From Anaspis maculata (Eukaryota > Arthropoda > Insecta > Coleoptera > Scraptiidae), in NCBI GenBank assembly GCA_949128115.1, contig OX421962.1:61669787-61733786 (forward strand): a stretch of DNA of 64,000 nt. The letters are read 5' to 3'. This document shows positions 1 to 11,900 of this stretch, one piece after another. Numbering within the stretch: the first letter of the stretch is position 1; every line of letters starts with the position of its first letter. The translations under genes and the position numbers were made by a program. Below the pieces are notes generated by a model. It worked only from the letters and a program-made list of their open reading frames with translations. It was not told the DNA's origin and searched no databases.

Positions 1-358
1 ACGTTAGAAACTTGTGTATACAGTAACAGGTTGAAAATTACACTACATAATACTGGAATGTATCTGTCACAATATTAGACTTTAACAATAATTATAATTA
101 CTATTAGAGTTATTGAAAACTCTTAAAAAGGCCACCATGATAAAGGCTCATATAAACTTGAAGCTACTAGAAAACTACTTAATCTAAAAAAATTCATAAC
201 AGTAATAAAACGAACTATATACTTAAATCTAAAGGATGTGGGTTAAATAGTGTGAAAATATTCACCTATGTTCAATTTGTCGAACATAAGAACAGTGAGT
301 ATTGCATGTCTAAATGAAGCATGTTCAATATTTTAAGATTATTAAAAATCGTACTTGC
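1..358 (-). promoter_or_regulatory. orb 3' UTR with a CPE-like UUUUAU
   Basis: This AT-rich sequence lies downstream of the orb stop codon. On the minus strand 205-210 reads TTTTAT, the consensus cytoplasmic polyadenylation element bound by CPEB proteins. No AATAAA hexamer is visible on this strand, so the poly(A) site is probably outside the window or uses a variant. A hexamer is expected by chance at this AT content. Confidence 0.35.
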
Positions 359-2961
359 TTAGTTAGGAGATGAGGCCGTATTCAAACCCAGAACAGTGCT
401 GTTCTTTGAATTCCTCATCAACGGTTTGTGATGACGGATGTCATTGTTGTGATGCCACTGCCAGCATGTGCGACAAAAATAGCGGAAACAGATTATGTCA
501 CGGCAAAAGTAAGGTCCCTGCTGGACACCGCAAATTGAACACAACGAATCCTCCAAATAGGGGTCGACTTGGACCTGGTTTGTAAAAGAATTAGAAATAT
601 ATCCAATCGAATAGCCCTAACTACTCACCTTTTTAGTGAACTTCGAAGTTTTTATTTCAATAAACGCCGCAGCAACTGCTTTCATGTAGGATCGTGGATT
701 ATTGAAAGTCACCCTGCCTGATCCAATTGGATATTTGTACTTGTCAGTATCGATACCTGTGAAAGTTTCAGATCAAATTCGTTCTCTCCACAAGAGTATT
801 TATTTCTCTTAAACGCACCAGTATATACAACTCCATCAAATAAATCGTTCATTATCTTGGCCAGTCCTTCAGCATTCAACATGCCATGTAGAGCTCCGAC
901 AAACACGGTCTTGCTGGGATCCAATTTTTGCGTTGTCGACTTTGTGCAATTGGAATCGTTGATGAACCAAGGGATCACTTGGACCTAAATTTCAGTAACA
1001 GAGTATAAAACGCTTATTGCAAAAACTACTATGTATAGTAATAATCATTATTGTGGAATCGTGGGATTAATTTTACCTCCTTGGCTTTCATCCGCTTGGA
1101 GCTGATTTTATAGTACCAATTTCCGGAATTCGCATTATCATTGGTGCAAGCTTGAAGAAGAGATCTTACATTTTTTTCGGACTCGAAGATAATGTAAACA
1201 TATCCTTTGGGCTGAGATGCCTGCTTGTCCTTTCCCGGCCATTCCACGCGAATCGGTCCAAACTGTTTGAATGTTTGAACAAGTGCTTGTTCAGAAATGT
1301 CCCATGGAACGCCGCCCAAAAACACCTTGCTGGAATAACCAGATGGCTTGGTGGTTCTTGGGGGCAATACGCCGCTCCAAGTGCAAGTTGCATCATAAAC
1401 CGCTGAAAAACGAATAATTGTTCTTGAGAATAAAGGTCCAAAAACGCAGCTGAAATGTTATCCTCGCTTAGCTTTCATTGTACTGCCCCAGGGCCCAACT
1501 TTGAAACCCACCCCGTTTCCTCTCAGATCTTTGTCCCTACCTGTCTAGAGGCATGTGAGTATCAAAAGTTAATATTGTTGTCCAACTGTTTTTCCAATCC
1601 CTAACAGCGATTTCGATTTACTTATGCACTGTTGTTCAGAACAGATTTCTCCCTTCAAAAATGAAGATAAAGAACTAATTTTCTTTATACGGTGTACTGG
1701 GAGTGTATAGCGATGCACCCACAAGTAAAGTAGGGAAACGTGAGCCCATCTGGAGTGGAAATTGCTGTGGTCGATAAGAGACATTGTCTATACCATGGTT
1801 GGCGGCTCTTGGCTGACGCTGCTAGGTGGAGCGATGGTCACTGAAGAAAATTATGGGCAAGCGGGGAGGTACTAAAGAGCCGCGAACCATAGTAGAGACG
1901 ATATCCCTTGTCAACAACAGCAATTTCCACTCTAGAGGGGCTCACGTTTTCCTACTTTCGCTACGTAGTCTCAAAAATTTTCACTTGTGGGTGCAATGCG
2001 TTGAGGTGACGGTGTCAGCTGTGATATTATACATGGCACATCTATCAAGGCGTCAAAATCAAGTCAGTATCAGACCATTCGTGCCAACATAACACATTTT
2101 TCCCATAGTTTGCTTTAATGAAAAAAAAAACCATGAAATTGATTATATGTAATTCTTTGTAAATATTTATTTATCTATATTATTTTCTGTTCTAAGATGC
2201 ACGTGATATTAGTGTAACTAATGTATATTTATCTGTCTTGACCTGTGTAAGCAATAGTCAACATTTGTGATTGGCGCTAATAAAATTATTATTAGTATTA
2301 CCATTAGTACCATTACTATATTACTAGTTATTTGACTTGAATTCGGTGAAGAATTTCTGTTATCAAAAAAATAGGGTAAGTACCTACGCCAAAGAAAATA
2401 CTTACACGCCGCAGATCGATGGAAGCGTGCCGCTCGATCCAGCTGAAGATTTTCCGGGATTAAATTCAACAGAGACGCAGCTCCGGTATTCCATTTATCG
2501 AGTAACTGAGAAAGTAAAGACAACTTAAGAAATGTAGGAGATATGGTAGACACATTTTCCAATTTTTTACCTGATGAGAACAATTAGATTGCAACAAAGG
2601 CGACAAAACAGAGGAAGGCTGCTGCAAGTATTTCAGAGCCTGTATGGCCTGTAGGTTTTGCAAATTAGCTGCCAAATCCAGTTCTGTGCTGTTCCTGAAC
2701 AAGTTACGGGCCAATGTATCGTTCAAAGTCAAAGAATTCTGAAAGCAATAATTTCGATAGTGTTTCGATACTAATAATAAAAACGATCTCGTATTTAGCG
2801 AGGAATAATATCAACGGAAAAGCAAACGTACAATTAATTCGGTAAGGTTCCCGTCAGTGTTGGAACTCGTCTCGGACTCTGGAGAAGTGGTGCGGGAATT
2901 GGCACCTTCGAACAACGACTGGTCCAGCACAATCGGACTGTTGCTGCCACACGAATCCGTG
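359..2961 (-). CDS. orb: orb 3' exon cluster: RRM1, RRM2 and zinc domain
   Basis: Seven exons are separated mostly by short introns of 54 to 93 bp; the exception is 1403-2405 (1,003 bp). Exon 1077-1402 holds the end of the linker plus all of RRM1. Exons 819-984 and 629-756 hold RRM2 and exon 359-574 holds the zinc domain, ending in TAA at 359-361. A 62-bp intron (757-818) interrupts RRM2 right after GVVYTG. Reading through it shifts the frame, whereas removing it restores [18 protein letters not shown]. Exons 2832-2961, 2571-2738 and 2406-2505 encode the Ser/Leu-rich linker, including SPESETSSN, that precedes the RRMs in CPEB1. Confidence 0.95.
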
Positions 2962-5900
2962 CTAAAATTCAAATTTTGTTTAGAACATCAAGGAAATGGT
3001 CTGAGGCATTTCACTATGTTTGGTTAACGACAAGCTTCAAAAAGAAAAAACCTAAAGCCAGGTTCCACCAAGAATAATCAACTCGACTAGAAATTATGCT
3101 AGGTAAAACAAAATCTTTTTTTGGTTATTAGTTCATGGATGGGGGGGCCGGCAGCCGTCAGGGTTCCGAAAGATGGTGCAGGTTCCGAAAATCTACCTTT
3201 CCCATGATAAAAATCCCTTGCGCGCATACCCGTGAGCGCATACTCCCGCTAGTACCAACGGCTACTACAGACCGGTAGTTCTGGGTTCACAGGTATGCGT
3301 GAAACTCTTGTGGGAAAGGTGGATTCCAAAACACTGGGCTAAACGGTGACGTCAAACGAAATGTAATGTCGATTTTATAGTAGTAAAAAATAAACTAAAT
3401 ATTACATCCTCGATTACATCGTTTCTATTACCTATATTTCTATTTCTATTTTAATTTCGACGAAAAAGTTTCATGTCAATTTTACAACAAAGTAGGTATG
3501 CACGAGTTACAGGTTACAGTAGTTGTAAATGGAGATTACTGTACCTCATTGAAGAGCTTCGTAAAGCCCGCGAAGCATAAAAGTTCGGTGAAGAGGATGG
3601 TGTGCTATCCAGAGACATGTTTCGGTGGTACTTTCCAGATGCTGCTACTGATGCGTAATTTGGCGAACAATTTACGAATTTGTCGTCAAAGTTTAGCTAG
3701 AAAAAGAATTTGCTTTTATGTAATTATTTGGTCATGGTTCAGACGTTTACGTCGAAATTAAACAGTTAGCCTTGCCCTGCCACTTTGTTGGAATTCGAGC
3801 TTATTTTCTGAAAAGCGAAATGCAGGCGACGTGTAAGGGTGAAAAGGAGATAAATCATCTCATAAACCAGAGGAGGAAGAGTTCACATACATAGAGAGGT
3901 CACCACATGCATAGATACGTTCTTTAATGTTCACAACCTCACAAGACACCATTTTTAACCCAATCCTATCCCAATAAGTGAAAATGCGGCGGAATAGGAA
4001 TAGCGTCAACTAGGAGGTGCGGCCAATTTCTTTGAATTTCCTTTGTTTTTCGCTCATAAGTCGGAAACAGTTAGTCCTATAAAAGTAGCTTTTTATTTTA
4101 GAATCTAATTAAATTTTCAATATTTTTGTTCTTACGAAATTCTTCTGGCTTCAACTGTTCCCTAGTTATTCGCTTTTGAAAATTTTCTTTTTCCGGAAAA
4201 TGCTGTTTTTGGACATATTTTTTATCAAACTATGCTCTCAACACTTGAATAGAATCTTGAAACCTTAAAATAAATCTTCTTAATAAAATTGAAGATTAAA
4301 TTGGCTCCATAATTATATTTTTGCATTTTTCATCTATTCATTGCTGCAAGATGTTGCATTTTTGGGTGTATCAATGAATGGGATAATAATGGGTGAAATG
4401 CGAAAATGTAATAAGGCAACCCTGTACAGCCTCTTTCTTCTGGATTACCCTGTACATCCTCTTTCTTCTGGATTAAGTGGAGTAGGAGGGGGGGGGGGAA
4501 ATAGTTCCATCCGGCACGCAGGCCTCACCTTTGGGCCCACCGACTGTACAGGTCATTTGAAACCACCGAAAAAAAAAAGTATAATTCAGTGACTTTGACA
4601 TAGTTGTCGATGGGGTATTTCTTATTCAGAAAGGGCTGGAAGATACGCCCGCGGAAGCGTAGTGTCGGTCACTATGGTAACCGAACACAATCCGATGCGA
4701 TGATTGGCTTATCGACGGCGTAAATGAGTGGCACAAGTTGCGTCGCTGATTTGAATTTCACCTCAAAGTCGTCTGGCAAAAAGAAGCAAACAGAATATCA
4801 GCTATTTGTGACGGATACGTGAGATTCCTAAATAACCACTATCCTAGTAAAAGTTGTACTGTAGTTTTTGATGGCTACATAAACAACATCAAAAAGTACC
4901 AATGGGTGCTTTCCACCTAGCTCCAAGTTTGGTATACCTTCCTTTTGCGCACGTGCGGGTTCTAAACGGTGCTTTCCATCTACGTGTTCTTACCTGGTTT
5001 TGTGCCGTCCGGTGGATCACCTAAAATTTTGTGCCGTCGGAAGGCACACCGGAAACGGATGCGACAAATGACGTACCGTCAGCTGTAATCCAGCACTCCG
5101 TTGTCATATGTCTCTCTCTGTGTCGTTTCATCCATGCATCCGTGTTTTATTTTATTTCTCTGCAGGGATAACGTACGATCGATTAAGATTTACGCTGCCA
5201 TTTATTTATTTCTGAATGCCATAGTCATCTTTCGCCTCCAGACCAGAGATGTCGCGTCGGTCAACGATGCCGGTGCTTTCCATCTAGGTGTACCCAATCG
5301 TGGAACATGTTCCGTCTGGTGGTATTTGTACCGTCTAGGTGGAAAGCACCCAATCTTGCCGAACAGAACCGTCGATATCGACTCAAGAAGAGCGTAGATA
5401 TACAGTGCACCATGGACACTGAATTGACTGTCAAACAGGAAACTGGTGGAAAACTCGGTGGAAAATAACATAAATGCCATCCAAGCAGAGGACGATGCAG
5501 ACGTCAAAATTGTATCTACAGCCATCGAAAAATCAGTTTCATCTCCAGTGGCTGTCATAGGCGAAGATGTGGATTTGGTAGTCCTGTTGTTGGCTAAAGT
5601 TCCTCTCGAGCATGAAATATTCCTCGTGATACCTAGCACAGGAAAGACAACAGCTTGGGCTGTAACATATTCTGTTCGTACATGCTTTCACAGGTTGTGA
5701 TACCGATACCACCTCCGTAGCTTTTAGGAAGAACAAAGTCAAGTTTGGTAAATTGTACATAAAGGACAGAACACTGAAATAAGCAACTGAGGTATTTATC
5801 AGCCCTTCATAGTCATCAAGCGAGATTGAATGGCTGGGAATAATTGCATAATTGCAACCTCAGGCGGTATGGTGGTTCAATTGAGGGATCATCTTTGGAT

Positions 5901-8900
5901 GGGTTCAGGTACCAATCTTTCGTAAAAGCGGCTGCATCCATTGAATTGACATGTCAACCCTCCCACCAATTGAGGGGGCACGAAATACCACTCTTACAGA
6001 GCATACTACTAGATCCAGCAGTGGACGGGAATGGTACTACCGTCGGTGGGGTGAAGGAATATCTGGTTGGGAGGAGAAAAATCGGGAACTCGTGTCAACT
6101 TTCGGACAAAAATGCTGCCCCCGACGAAATACTACAAACTATATTTTGTCGGTGACAGAAAGACTGTGACACAGGAAGGTGTGGATGCAGTAAGGCATCT
6201 TTGGATTGCACTACAACAGTATGCCTTAACTGCCAGGGTAACTGTCACAACGCAGTCCCTATCAACGAGGAATCTGATCCGACTGCAGATTCGTTGGACG
6301 ATTCGTTTGGTAAAGTGAGTCTAAAAAGCAATTCCCCCTCCCACCAAGGTCCAAGGAGAGATCAAATACCTACTTTTACTTTGTAAATCTTCTTTGAAAA
6401 CAATTGATTTCCTAATAAAAGTGTCTCCAACCATATGTTGTTTTATAGAGGAACCTACATGTTGCAGCAATCAGCAAATAAAGTACGCAACAAAAGTCGT
6501 GTCACCCCCTAAATTTTCATCGGATTTCAAAACTGATTATCTTCAAATTCTCTCGTGCGATTTTGGATTTATTAGAACTGGTAGATAGCGCAATTCCTAG
6601 GCTGTCGGATCTTGTCTTTGCGAAATACAAAATAATGTCAAATAAGGTTTGTACAGGGTGACACATCAAACAGTGCCAAATTGATAGAAGTTCTGTGATC
6701 CCCCTTTTTCTCAAGAAATTTTTTTACCCAATTTAGAAACGAAATTCATGGAGAGTGATGTCTTATGCTGGGTTCATAGTAGTCGGGGTGCTACGATTTT
6801 GAATACCGCAAATGAATTAGACGGGATGCCCTTTGGCATGATAACTACTCATACCAAGGTGATCAATTTTCTCCAAGGATGCGTCAACATTTCCCACTCA
6901 GAAAAAAAGATGGCGACGATTTTTGACAGGACCTGAATTTTTGTAAAACATAGGCATGTGGGATATGGTTTCTTACTAATTTTGACCTCTTGAACACGAA
7001 TATCGAGTTTATTTTCACATTAGAAATCAAATCGACCTCATATTTCACATCTGAAAACCGCAAAAATAGCAAACTCTCGCTTATTTTCGAATTGAAAATT
7101 TTGTGTGCCATTTACAGCGATTTCCAGCCTTGAGCTTGTTAAATAGATCCCACAGAACAAGTTAACAGTGTAAGTTCTACAAAATAACTCTACAAACATC
7201 GCCAGGGTGCGCCCCAAAACATACAAAATATGGGCTCTGGGAGCACATTTTTCTGCGGCTGATTAAGAAATGTAATTGTGAAATGGAGAATGTTTTGTAA
7301 TGTATTTTACTGTTTTATATAGTAAACTTACATATACTAAGCATTTATCAACATACAATGGCAATTTCAGATGAAAAAACTGAAGAAATAAACTTTCATG
7401 ATTTGTTGATAAGTTTTTTTTTCAATTATACTTAAAAAACGTAGCTTTGATTTTGATGAAGTTTTCCATCAAGGTAAATACATCAAGAGATCTTTCTCAC
7501 CTGAAACACCACTTAAGCTCAAAGTTTCGGTGTAGCGACTCATAATTATTGAAACATTTTTGTCAGACTTGCGGTTGCCAAACATCCAGAAAAGCGTCTT
7601 TTGATTTTAAAGTTTTGTCTTTAAACTTGTTCTAGAATGCAACATACGGCTGATGGTGAATCTCCGGTTCAAAGTTTTCTATGAGTATTTCTATCTTTCC
7701 CATGAACTCATTCAGGTGTTTGGAAATTTTCGGACTGGATATGAACCAACGGCAAAGGGCAGTAGGATCTTCAGTGTTATTGCTATGGCACCAATTCAAA
7801 ATTTGTTGTCTTGTGTGTGTTGGAATTTGCGAGAATGGAAGTATAGTGTTTTCAGTGAAGACGAAAAAACACCTAGGACGTGAACAGGCATTTTTAACGG
7901 ACGTGGAAAACATATGAAAAAGTGATCAGGTAGGCACCAAGACCTCGACCAAGACCTTTTCAACATTTCAACTCTTATTTTGCAACTATAGAAGCTTTAA
8001 TACATGGTGTATGTTTTCATGCTCTGTGGCTTGTCCACGTCCTAGACGCTTTTGAGCCTCCATTGATAGCTCATTACTTCCATTCTCGCAAACTTCTGTC
8101 ACACACAAGACAACAAATTTCAAGTTGGTGGCATAGGAATACGAATAACACTGAAGATCCTACTGACCTTTGCCGTTGGTGCATATTATCCAGTCCAGAA
8201 GTTTCTAGACATGAATGAGTTCACGGGCGAGACAGAAAACTTTAAGCTGAAGCTTAACCATCAGCGTTATGTTGCATTCCATAACAAGTTCAAAGAAGGA
8301 CTTTGAAATTATTAAAATACGCTTTTCTGATGTTTGACAATCGCGGATCTGACGAAAATGTTTTATATTATATGAAACTTCAAGTTAGGGTGGTTGTTCC
8401 CGATGAGAAAGGTCTCTTGATGTATTTACCTTGATAAAAACATCATCAAAATCAAAGCTACGTTTTTTTGCTATCAATTGTACCTGTTATAAAAAAAGTT
8501 ATGAACAAATCATGAAAATTTGTTTTTTATATTTTGTTTCAAATTGCCATGGTATGTTGACAAATGCTTGGTATGTGTTAGCTTATATATTAAACAGTAA
8601 AACATATTGCAAAACATTCTTCCTTTCACACTTACATTCCCCAACCAGCCGCAGCAAAATATGTCCCAGCGCCCATTTTTGGTATGATTTGAGGCGCACC
8701 CTGGCCATGTTTGAAGGATTATTTTGCAGAACTTACACTGTTAACTTGTTCCATGGGATCTATTTAACGAGCTCAAGGCTGGAAATTGCTGTAAATGGCA
8801 CACAAAATTTTCAATTCGAAAATAAACGAGAGTCTGCTATTTATCCGGTTTTCAGATGTGAAATATGAGGTCGATTTGATTTTTAATGTGAAAATAAACT

Positions 8901-11900
8901 CGATATTCGTGTTCAGGAGGTCAAAATTAGTAAGAAAACATATCCCACATGCCGATGTTTTACAAAAATTCAGGTCCTGTCAAAAATCGTCGCCATCTTT
9001 TTTTCTGAGTGGGAAATGTTGACGCATCCTTGGCGAAAATTAATCACCTTGGTATAAGTTGTCATCATACCAAAGGGCATCCCGTCTAATTCATTTGCGG
9101 TATTTTGCCATTTTATGTCGCGTACCACACCGACTATAGACCAAAATAAGGCGTAAGACGTAAGGAATAATGCCTAATAGACGCCTGGGTGGCAACTGAC
9201 TGCTAGGAAAATCGGCCTAGTTTTTAGGCGTTACTCCTTAATCCTTGAGCGTTAAACTTGGTGTATGAACCCAGCATTACCTCGGGACGGTTTTTGATTT
9301 TCAGCCTTATTCTGATTTTTTGAAAAATATTTGTGTCTGTTTGTAATCTTCCACGAGAACAGCCGAACTGTTGATCTGATCGATTTGAAATACGGTTTGC
9401 AGACATGGTTTTGCTGTCAAATGAGCTCAAATATCAGTTTTTGGCTGTCATCTGTCAAACAGAAGTGTCACTGCTGCAAATTGCTGTGATTGGTCAGCTG
9501 CTGCAAGGGACCCCACGCTATTGGCTAGGGCGCAGAAAGTGCAAAAAGTTCATGCGACGCGAACAAACCTATATTCTCCTAGGAGATATTCTCACGGAAC
9601 TTGACTTGCAATAGATCATTTGAAAGCCCTTGAAAAGGTGTTTTCAAAACTATTAAAATTTTGTTTATCTGTCATCTGTCAAATATTAAAAAATGTCAAA
9701 AACTCCAAATTTTTCCATCTAATTATTCAAAATCTATCCGATGGATTAGAACCAAATTTGGCAGGAAGCATCACAACAAAAGAGTCAAATCAAGTCTGCA
9801 GTTGCCGTTTTCCACCATTTTCTAGTCGGGGCGTTATGAATTTCCAAAATTTCTCCTAGCCGTTGCCACCCGAGAGAGCCTCTAATCCGGGTTTTGACCA
9901 GAACGACTCGCTTTTGATGCGGGCCTTCACTGAAAAATTCATTTCTACTCGGGGATCGACTTTCTTCGAATAATTCCAACTGATATCGAAAATAGGTTGA
10001 ATTGGGCATCGTGTAGATTCATTTTCAAAATCGATACAGCTTCGGTTTTCCGACGGTGATTTTTTCAAAATGAATTTTGCACATACCGTGAAGTTGAAAA
10101 AACCGTAGTGTAAACTTCAACATGCGGTGAGCCCCACGGAATATTCATTTTAGGTGCAGACATGCTCGGAATGAACGTTGGAAAAAAGATTGATTAAATT
10201 TTTGGAGGAGAAATTTTTGAAATCAGACCTACGGTTTTTGAGTTTTCCTGTATGGAAAAACTCCATATTTTCCAACTTTTTATCCCGTGAGCAGATTTCC
10301 ACCATTTTTTTCGAACAAAAGGTCTCTTTAGCTTCATCATTCAAGTCTGGTCTCGATAACCCAGGCTGGTTTACATTTTCAACAGGGAAATTCTCGGGAA
10401 ATTGGAAAAAAAAACTCATTGGAAAATGTTCAAGAGCCAGTTACCTTTTGTTTGTAAAAAAAATGGTGGAAATCTGCTCACGGGATGAAAAGTTGGAAAA
10501 TATACTGGTTACCCATAGAGGAGTAGGTATGTGCTCGAAAACCATTTCGAGAATTTTTCATCTAAAAATTATTCCAATCTATTCTCCAGCTTCCATTCCC
10601 AGCATGTCTGCACCTAAAATTGATATTTTGTGGGGCTCACCACATGTTGAAGTTTGCACTGCAGTTTTTCCAAATTTACGGAGTGAGCAAAATTCATTCT
10701 GAAAAAATCACCGTCGGAGAACCGAAGCTGTGTCAATTTTAAAAATGAGTCTACACGACGCCTAATCAAATCTCTTTCTGATATCAGTTAGAATAATTCG
10801 AAAAAAGTCGATCCCCGAGAAGAAATGAATTTTTCAGTGAAGTCCTGCATCAAAAGCGAGTCGGTCTGGTCAAAACCCGGGTTAAAGGCTCTCTCGGGTG
10901 GCAACGACTAGGAGAAATTGTGGAAATTCATAACACCCGACTAAAGAATGAACGAAAACTGCAACTGCATACTTGATTTGACTCTTTTGTTGTCTTGCTT
11001 TCTGCCAAATTTGGTTCCAATACATCGGATAGATTTTGAATAATTAAATGGTGAAATTTCAAACTTTTGACATTTTTTAATATCTGACAGATGATAAATA
11101 GACACAAAATTTTCACAGTTTTGAATACAGTTTTTTACGGGCTTTCAAATGACATATTGCAAGTCAAGTTCCGTGAGAATGGGCTTCTGTCATTTTCTGA
11201 TAGTGACACTTCTGTTCAAAAGATTACAGCAAAAAACTGATTCGCTCATTCGACAACAAAACCATGTCTGCATACCGAATTTCAAATCGATCGGATCAAC
11301 AGTTTGGTATTTATCGTGGTATTTATAAACTGACACAAATATTTTTCGAAAAAATCAAAATTTGGCTGAAAATCAAAAACAGTCCCGAGATAAAGCATCA
11401 CTCTTCGTGAATTTCGTTTTTGAATTGAGAAAAAAAATTTTTTGAGAGAATGGGGGATTACGGAACTTCCATCAACTTGGCACTGTCTGATGTGTCACCC
11501 TGTACAAACCTCATTTCACATATTTCATATTTCACAAAAACAAGATCTGATAGCCGAAGAACTGTGCTGTCTACCAGTTGAAGGAAATCCAAAATCGCTC
11601 AAGAGAAATCGAAGATAATCAGTTTTGAAAACCGATGAAAATTTAGGGGGTGAAACCACTTTTGTTGCGTACTTTATAATAGATAAAAATGCAAAATGAA
11701 TCTAATTATGAAGACAATATATTTCTTTATTTATTTGGGTGTAGTGTATTTTCAAAGAAGATTTGAGGTGTTAACACATGGACGACGAAGAATGTGACCG
11801 GACACAGCATTTTCCGAAAATTGGCCATTTTCAGAAGCGAATAACTAGGGAACGGTCGAAGATAGAAAATTTTCGTATAACAAAAAAGCATGTAGAAAAC

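Larger units (their letters stand above)
6370..11775. repeat. 5.4-kb nested palindrome complex in orb intron
   Basis: The outer arms (about 6380-6770 and 11395-11770) are reverse complements. The loop holds two further palindromes, 6803-9104 and 9276-11400. Within the outer arms, tacagggtgacacatc at 6652 and gatgtgtcaccctgta ending at 11504 mark ends of the type TA-CAGGGTG...CACCCTG-TA. Arms have diverged by scattered substitutions and small indels, so the structure is not recent. Open frames inside (for example 10178-10702) are by-products of the arms. Confidence 0.85.

Noticed and set aside
709..978. Continuous frame ending after [13 protein letters not shown] in orb
   Set aside because: It reads through the 62-bp intron at 757-818; splicing restores the conserved RRM2 sequence.
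1166..1441. 91-codon frame overlapping orb RRM1
   Set aside because: It is an out-of-frame reading of the orb exon at 1077-1402.
5202..5639. 145-codon minus-strand frame
   Set aside because: It is antisense to the better-supported QAEDDAD/GEDVDL pseudogene and contains no motif of its own.
10178..10702. 174-codon plus-strand frame
   Set aside because: It spans the centre of the 9276-11400 palindrome and its composition is that of the repeat. No domain is recognisable.
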